From positions 63,650,984-63,714,983 of the forward strand of contig NC_088300.1 in the NCBI RefSeq assembly GCF_032854445.1: a DNA stretch of 64,000 nt, given 5' to 3'. Of the stretch, positions 59,531 to 64,000 are shown one piece after another. Position numbers and translations under genes: made by a program. Under the pieces are notes generated by a model. That model made no database searches. It was not told where the DNA came from and saw only the letters and a list, made by a program, of their open reading frames with translations. Origin of the DNA: Liolophura sinensis. Taxonomy: Eukaryota > Mollusca > Polyplacophora > Chitonida > Chitonidae. Numbering within the stretch: the stretch's first letter is position 1; each line of letters opens with the position of its first letter.

Positions 59531-60154
59531 TATCAAAACGCAAAAAATAAGTACAAGACAAAATTTCTTGCCCAAGACAAAAACTTCATCTCAATACATA
59601 ACTTCCTCCCAGAAATCATGGGGATATATTCAAGAAGCCTCTGTCCGTTCCAGACGCACGTGGTAATCCAAGACATACTTATGACGTCATGGTTTGGTGG
59701 GAAAAGGTCAGACGGCGAGAAAAAGGACTGTTACTTGATGAGTGAAACGTTGATGATATGAGTTTTGACATGAAATATGTATTGTGGTTGAAATTTTGTT
59801 TTAGACAATATTTTACGTCTCATTGTCTCGTAGATTGAAAAATGAGGTAAAGAAGAAAATAGTGGGTACATTTTTTTATTTTTTCTACATTTAAAATTTG
59901 GTCAGCAAGGAAAAGTTAGTGTCGTAGTTGATATTTCTTACTTTGACATTCTCTACAGCGCCAAGATACATCTCGAGTATATATTTTATCGGGCGTTTTA
60001 GGGGGAACTTCAAGTAACTCCAAAACTATGATAGAAAATGAACATGTAAAAGCCTTGTTATCTATTTTAATTACCAAGATATGGACCAAATACTATCGAT
60101 ATGGCGTTAAAACACCAATTATTCACCCCTCATGTTACAATGGTAAACTCTCAC

Positions 60155-60341
60155 CATTCCTTATTGTTATTCCACTCGGCAGACATGCGTAACTGGAACA
60201 GTTCCTGGAAGTCTTCCTGTATGAATGGGGATGCAATTGACATCCCAGCCTGAGAACAGATCTCACTGGCCATGTTCCAGGATACCTCCGTATCCGAGAA
60301 AAACGTGTAGATTTTGTTCAACGAAGGTTCACCCATTACGG
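60155..60341 (-). CDS. Exon 2: N-terminal half of C-type lectin-like domain
   Basis: Acceptor CCCTAG|CC gives phase 1 and donor GAATG|GTGAG leaves phase 2. The translated part contains the first half of a CTLD: VSWNMASEICSQAGMSIASP followed by a helix-like stretch ending FQLRMSAEWNNNKEW. This is the usual W-x-x-A-x-x-x-C-x-x-x-G pattern of CTLD helix 1 and strand 2, followed by the helix 2 region. The first CTLD cysteine is in SEICSQ. The trailing NNNKEW leads directly into the WTG strand of exon 3. The next intron (60154-58566) carries SINE copies and otherwise shows no gene. Confidence 0.8.
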
Positions 60342-60995
60342 CTAGGGAAAGGAATATAGGAAATTGTGCCAAATGATTGCTTTTATATAGGTCCCCAACA
60401 AAGAAAAGCGAAGGTGAATTTTTAGATTAATTCAGGATAGTGTGATAATGAGTGTAATCAACTGTCATTTTCAGCCAATGTCACAATGAAAGAGTAAAAT
60501 AAACGTCAGCAAACACAAACTATGCATGCCAAGCTTATTCAGCTCCGACAGCAGGTCACAAGTTGATGTCAAGCTCAAAATCTGGTGTTCCCACCATATG
60601 GCACCGATGCTTTTCTTTTTTGACAGATTATATACATATTTACAGACAACGTAAGTCAAGCTAAAACTGCCACGACACGTACATCATTGGTGTCTGGTTA
60701 GACATAACAGAGAGTTTAAGATCTTTGGAAATTTTTTAGAGAATGATGATAAAATAATAAAATCTTCAGTTAGAACTATCAAGTCTCTCGAGAATTATAA
60801 TTAATCTGTTCTTCCTTATTTGTTAAAAAGCTGTGCTATATAATTTCAGGTATGTTCTTGAAGGTTTAGAAAACATTTAGGAAAGTGGCGTTTGTACATT
60901 GTACGTATTGCATGGATGTATGAAGAGTTATCCATGTAACTTATGTGTAAATTCATTTAAACGTTGATTGTAAAGATCATGATGTTTCTACTCAC

Positions 60996-61035
60996 CTACC
61001 CACCAAGGTATTAAAATCACGACAAAAACTTTCAT
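60996..61035 (-). CDS. Exon 1: signal peptide
   Basis: The exon starts at ATG (61035-61033) and encodes MKVFVVILIPWWV, a typical hydrophobic signal peptide core with a basic residue at position 2. It ends in a phase 1 donor (GTAG|GTGAGT). The first base of the next codon (G) joins CC of exon 2 to make Ala, so the reading continues AVMGEPS. Cleavage is likely near this junction. The exon is too short for ordinary ORF detection and was found by looking upstream of the lectin exons for a start with a matching donor phase. I see no clear TATA box in the 130 bases upstream. Confidence 0.78.
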
Positions 61036-62739
61036 TCTTAAGCCCTGGATAGACAACACAGCACCACTGCGGACATCTGAATGGTTAATATCAAACTGTC
61101 TGTCTGCGACGCACTGCGGAAGCCAGTTTGGAAAGTTCCTACTCTTAGTTCCATTGTTCTCACAATTTCAGATAAAGTCACGCCAGCCTTAGACAATAAA
61201 TGGTTGTTGTTTAGAGCAAAATACTTTAACGGCAGTGTTGGCGAGGAATAGTTGCCAAGCTAGACAATGGACTCAGCAATCGACCCGAAAAAAAAATATT
61301 TCATGTACAGATTCTGACTTCTGCATCTGGGGCGCAATTCTCATGAGCGCGATACATTCATAAAATAAGGGACATGGGTATTGACAGATAAATACTAAGT
61401 GAGCGCAAGACTAGTCAATACTGTGGTCTGAGAGCTAACAATCGTGCTTTCTGCACAAACTGCTGAATGAAATGTCGAGTAATCCTCACAGAATGTCATT
61501 ACTGAGCGCTAGAGCCGTACCCGCGGAACGGTCGTTGTTTATTGATGTCAGTTGTCCGTTTCTTCCGCACACGCCTCCATGTAGGAAGTCCTCCGGCAAA
61601 CGAGATATGGTTATTGACTCTCATGATGCGCCTTTGTCCACCTTTGTCGTTCGAATTTTGTGCCCAATGTGTTGGTATGGTATTGTATCAAGTGGCTCTT
61701 GAGAGTTCCAAAAAGAAAAACCAACAGGATAAAACATTGTGAAGGTTCAACCCAGCGCAAGAAAGAAAAACACATTTTGTAACCTTCTTTTAAGACACCA
61801 TATTGTCCTTGGCGGTGGCTGTAATTATTAAAACGTTTTTTTTTTATATTTAAATCCATTTTTGCGTTCTTATTTGTCGACAGAACGCCTTATTACACTG
61901 TTGAGAAAATATTTCATAAGATGAAATGAGAGCTGGTCATTCATTCAATGGATGGAATCCATAATCCTTCTGGCATTACTCTAATGTTAAATTATCCATG
62001 TAACGGAGAATAGATAGGGACAATTCAGCCCTGACTATTTTCGAATCCAGGCTATAAGCTGTTTGTTCTCTTCTAGCATCAAGAAAACAACTCAAAACAC
62101 ACCACTTAACAAAGAAAATAAGCACGCAGAAACGTATTGATGAAACTTCACTTTTACGGAATGCTTTTACAAAAGAAGGTAATCCAAATAGTGAAAGATT
62201 AAAGAGAAAATACATGTTATAAAATATGAGTGGTTGCCATTGTGTGATAGTGTCCCCAGTGTCTAACATTCCACATACTAGCATATACGCCTTGTCCACC
62301 TGTGTAGTATAAACAACGCAGTCCAATAAAAAAGTTTGAAAGTTTAGTCTTGAATGTCTTCCAGATGAAACCACCTTGACACTAAGAACAGCTGGACATA
62401 CATGATAAGAAGAATTCTTCGCCCGGGCTAAATGTATGAATTCCTCCATGTTATCGTGGTCCCGATCAACCGCATGCATGATTTCTTATAAAGGGACAAT
62501 ACTCTGCTAGGCACTATAAAAAGAAATACATGCCTAAAATTATGTAAGGAAATGGAAGGGAATCGCTTCGAAAATATCTGTGACCGGATCAAGATTTTAA
62601 TGACAGTCAAAATTTAATGGATTGTTGGTTATTTTCAATTTGTGCACGAAATGGCATCCAAATCAGTCTTTTTTCTGTCAAGACGTCTGAAGATCGGCAA
62701 AATCTTATAATTATGAAAATTATAACATCAAAATAAGAC
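61036..62739. other. Intergenic spacer between the two tandem paralogs
   Basis: This holds the 3' flank of paralog 2 and the promoter side of the complete gene. A 167-codon minus frame at 61976-62479 has no domain I recognise and no splice support. No repeats of the main SINE family are visible here. Confidence 0.4.
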
Positions 62740-63035
62740 CTATCCATTTGATGGTCTCCTCAGGTTCTTATATATTCGCTGAAGCACGTTGACAAGGTCA
62801 GACAAAACAAGGCCGACACATGTGAGCACAATGATGATTACGGCCATGACCCCGCAGGTCACAGAGGACGCCCGGTTGTCCTCGGCACAATTCCGGCGTC
62901 TTCGTGTGGCAGACAGGCTGTGCGTAGGGATGTCTATGGATGCTATCATTTGCTCTAGCTCTTCATGTCCGTCTTTGAACGGGACCTCCAATTCACATTC
63001 GCACGGGCACAATGTCTCGTCAGCAGGAGTCTCCG
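62740..63035 (-). CDS. Paralog 2, last exon: Cys-rich segment, polybasic motif, TM helix
   Basis: The acceptor TTTTCTAG|CG fits phase 1. The exon encodes ETPADETLCPCECELE, an acidic helix-like stretch, SLSATRRRRNCAEDNRASSV, and a TM helix around VMAVIIIVLTCVGLVL followed by SDLVNVLQR and a basic tail ending RRPSNG and TAG stop. Order, spacing and several positions (LC..C.C, RRRR/RRRK, an Asp-rich segment with DNR/DDR, a Ser-Asp/Thr-Asp at the inner TM edge) match the last exon of the gene at 53-61 kb. This supports tandem duplication. It is in the same orientation and its 3' end lies about 1.7 kb upstream of the other gene's start codon. Confidence 0.75.
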
Positions 63036-63687
63036 CTAGAAAACGTATAACTGCTATCAGGTTTATGTAACACATGTTTCAATGTGGGGGTTTTGAAAGT
63101 CAGTCAAAGCTCCGTGCAAAACTATTTTCATTCACTGTTAAAGAATTTTTGCAGCGCCATGAAAACATCTAAGTTTGAATAAAACACAATTTTTATTTAA
63201 ATCACTTTTCTAAATGACAGTGTGATACAATAAATCGCTCTTTAAAAATTCCAGACATTCTTATAATTGACTACCTCTAATAAAACTAGACAGTCACCGT
63301 CTTAAGCTTAGATTCCTGAGGCGAAGTAAGAATATAATTAAAGATGACCAGCACAGAAAGCAATACCAGAGCAGCCACGACAGTGTGATAGCTGGCAAAT
63401 GGTCACACGTAACCGATGAAATACGGCCTCTTGTCAGTTGACCCCAGTTAGGGTGTTATTCTAACTGTTCATGTAAATGCTTTAAAAGTAGTAAATTACA
63501 CGCCCCGATCACCATGGTTTAAGCAGAATTTGGTAAAAAATATATGCAAATTATGTTAATTGCAATATATTAGACATCACTGCTCTAGAATTACTCAAAA
63601 ACCTGTGTTGTCATCACATTTAACAGGTTTAAAAAATCTATTAGTGTATATTAATATTTTTATTAACATTATCATTACACATATTAC
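63036..63687 (-). other. Paralog 2 intron
   Basis: A 652-nt intron between the stalk and TM exons. A stretch at about 63400-63600 resembles 45960-46145 (shared pieces include ATGAAATA and GTAAATGCTT in the same order), so intron sequence of this family also occurs inside the repeat mosaic. Confidence 0.5.
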
Positions 63688-64000
63688 CTGTTTCAACTGG
63701 CACAAGATCAGTTGATCCTACTGCGGATCCCTCCGCGGGTGCTTCTCCAGAAGAGCTTGTTGTGACTGACGTAAAACTTGCAGACTGGGACGGGACGTAC
63801 GGCCTGACTCCTTTAGTTGAAGTATCCGAAGACGGTGATGCTGAATTAGCCAATGCCGGATGGTTCGTTGACGTCAAATCATTTCCATTCCATGAAGTCG
63901 TATTTTTGTTCAAGGAATTTAAAATAATTAAAGTTTTATCTGAAATTAATGTGGGTGATCTGGTAATGTGGACCTCTGGAGTAACTGTGGCGGTTGCCGT
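63688..64000 (-). CDS. Paralog 2, partial Ser/Thr-rich stalk exon running off the window
   Basis: The frame is open from the window edge to a phase 1 donor (GAAACAG|GTAATA), and the phase matches the acceptor at 63036. Residues are dominated by Ser, Thr, Pro and Ala, for example HPALANSASPSSDTSTKG and SASFTSVTTSSSGEAPAEGS, with one Trp and no Cys in the visible part. By position and composition it is the equivalent of exon 5 in the complete gene. Lectin and PAN exons of this paralog would lie beyond 64 kb on the plus coordinate. Confidence 0.7.

Larger units (their letters stand above)
53290..61035 (-). other. Complete six-exon gene: CTLD-PAN-mucin stalk-TM surface protein
   Basis: Exons on the minus strand are 61035-60996, 60341-60155, 58565-58342, 57684-57427, 55242-54730 and 53582-53290. 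All junctions are GT-AG and the phases (1, 2, 1, 1, 1) join without a break, giving 1515 nt, that is 504 codons plus stop. Predicted layout: signal peptide 1-19, CTLD about 22-149, PAN/Apple about 151-236, Ser/Thr/Pro-rich stalk about 237-407, Cys-rich juxtamembrane segment 417-423, polybasic RRRK about 455-458, TM about 468-489, short cytosolic tail. The protein should sit at the cell surface with the lectin and PAN modules outside. CTLDs bind sugars or proteins and PAN domains bind proteins or carbohydrates; the ligand here is unknown. Introns hold several SINEs. A truncated paralog lies upstream. The exon model was built by eye without transcript data. Confidence 0.85.

Noticed and set aside
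61976-62479. 167-codon minus-strand frame
   Set aside because: No domain, no splice support, and composition like translated AT-rich DNA; probably the 3' flank of paralog 2.

Overview
The window is eukaryotic, AT-rich, intron-bearing nuclear DNA, most likely from a mollusc (gastropod or bivalve). The main clue is about 27 copies or fragments of a tRNA-headed SINE whose 3' end reads TACGGCGTAAAACACCAATC followed by AAATA repeats, a pattern I associate with molluscan genomes. There are no operons, and most open frames are short chance frames or SINE readthrough.

Right end (53.3-64 kb, minus strand). A complete six-exon gene for a type I membrane protein can be built with matching splice phases: signal peptide, C-type lectin-like domain (CTLD, split over two exons), PAN/Apple domain, Ser/Thr/Pro-rich stalk, then a Cys-rich juxtamembrane segment, a polybasic motif, a TM helix and a short tail (504 codons plus stop). 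Upstream of it the last two exons of a tandem paralog run off the window edge.

Middle (about 16.6-51 kb). This is a mosaic of diverged repeated blocks, named here T, U, X, R, V, P, Q, S and W, mostly in one orientation with a ~6.5-7 kb spacing superimposed on a ~18.6 kb spacing. On the minus strand several blocks hold recognisable lectin-gene relics in the expected order: V (possible first exon), Q (CTLD N-half), S (PAN-like, C-x3-C-L-L) and P (CTLD C-half ending VCEEQ-stop). I read the region as an old tandem array of CTLD/PAN genes at various stages of decay. The blocks carry SINEs with clear target-site duplications, two minisatellites and a near-identical inverted repeat (29.09-31.22 kb). 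A ~1.9 kb stretch found in only one copy carries a tidy 66-codon ORF with a KOW/SH3-like look.

Left end (0-16 kb). Mostly featureless AT-rich DNA with SINE fragments, one MITE with ~80 bp terminal inverted repeats (3078-3457), a decayed LINE reverse-transcriptase segment (about 11.9-12.5 kb, minus) with a possible Gypsy RT fragment beside it, and one speculative signal-peptide exon at 6.26 kb.

How the genes fit together: the intact gene and its neighbour look like members of a tandemly expanded family of surface lectin-like receptors, plausibly for recognition or immunity. Ligand and function cannot be read from sequence.
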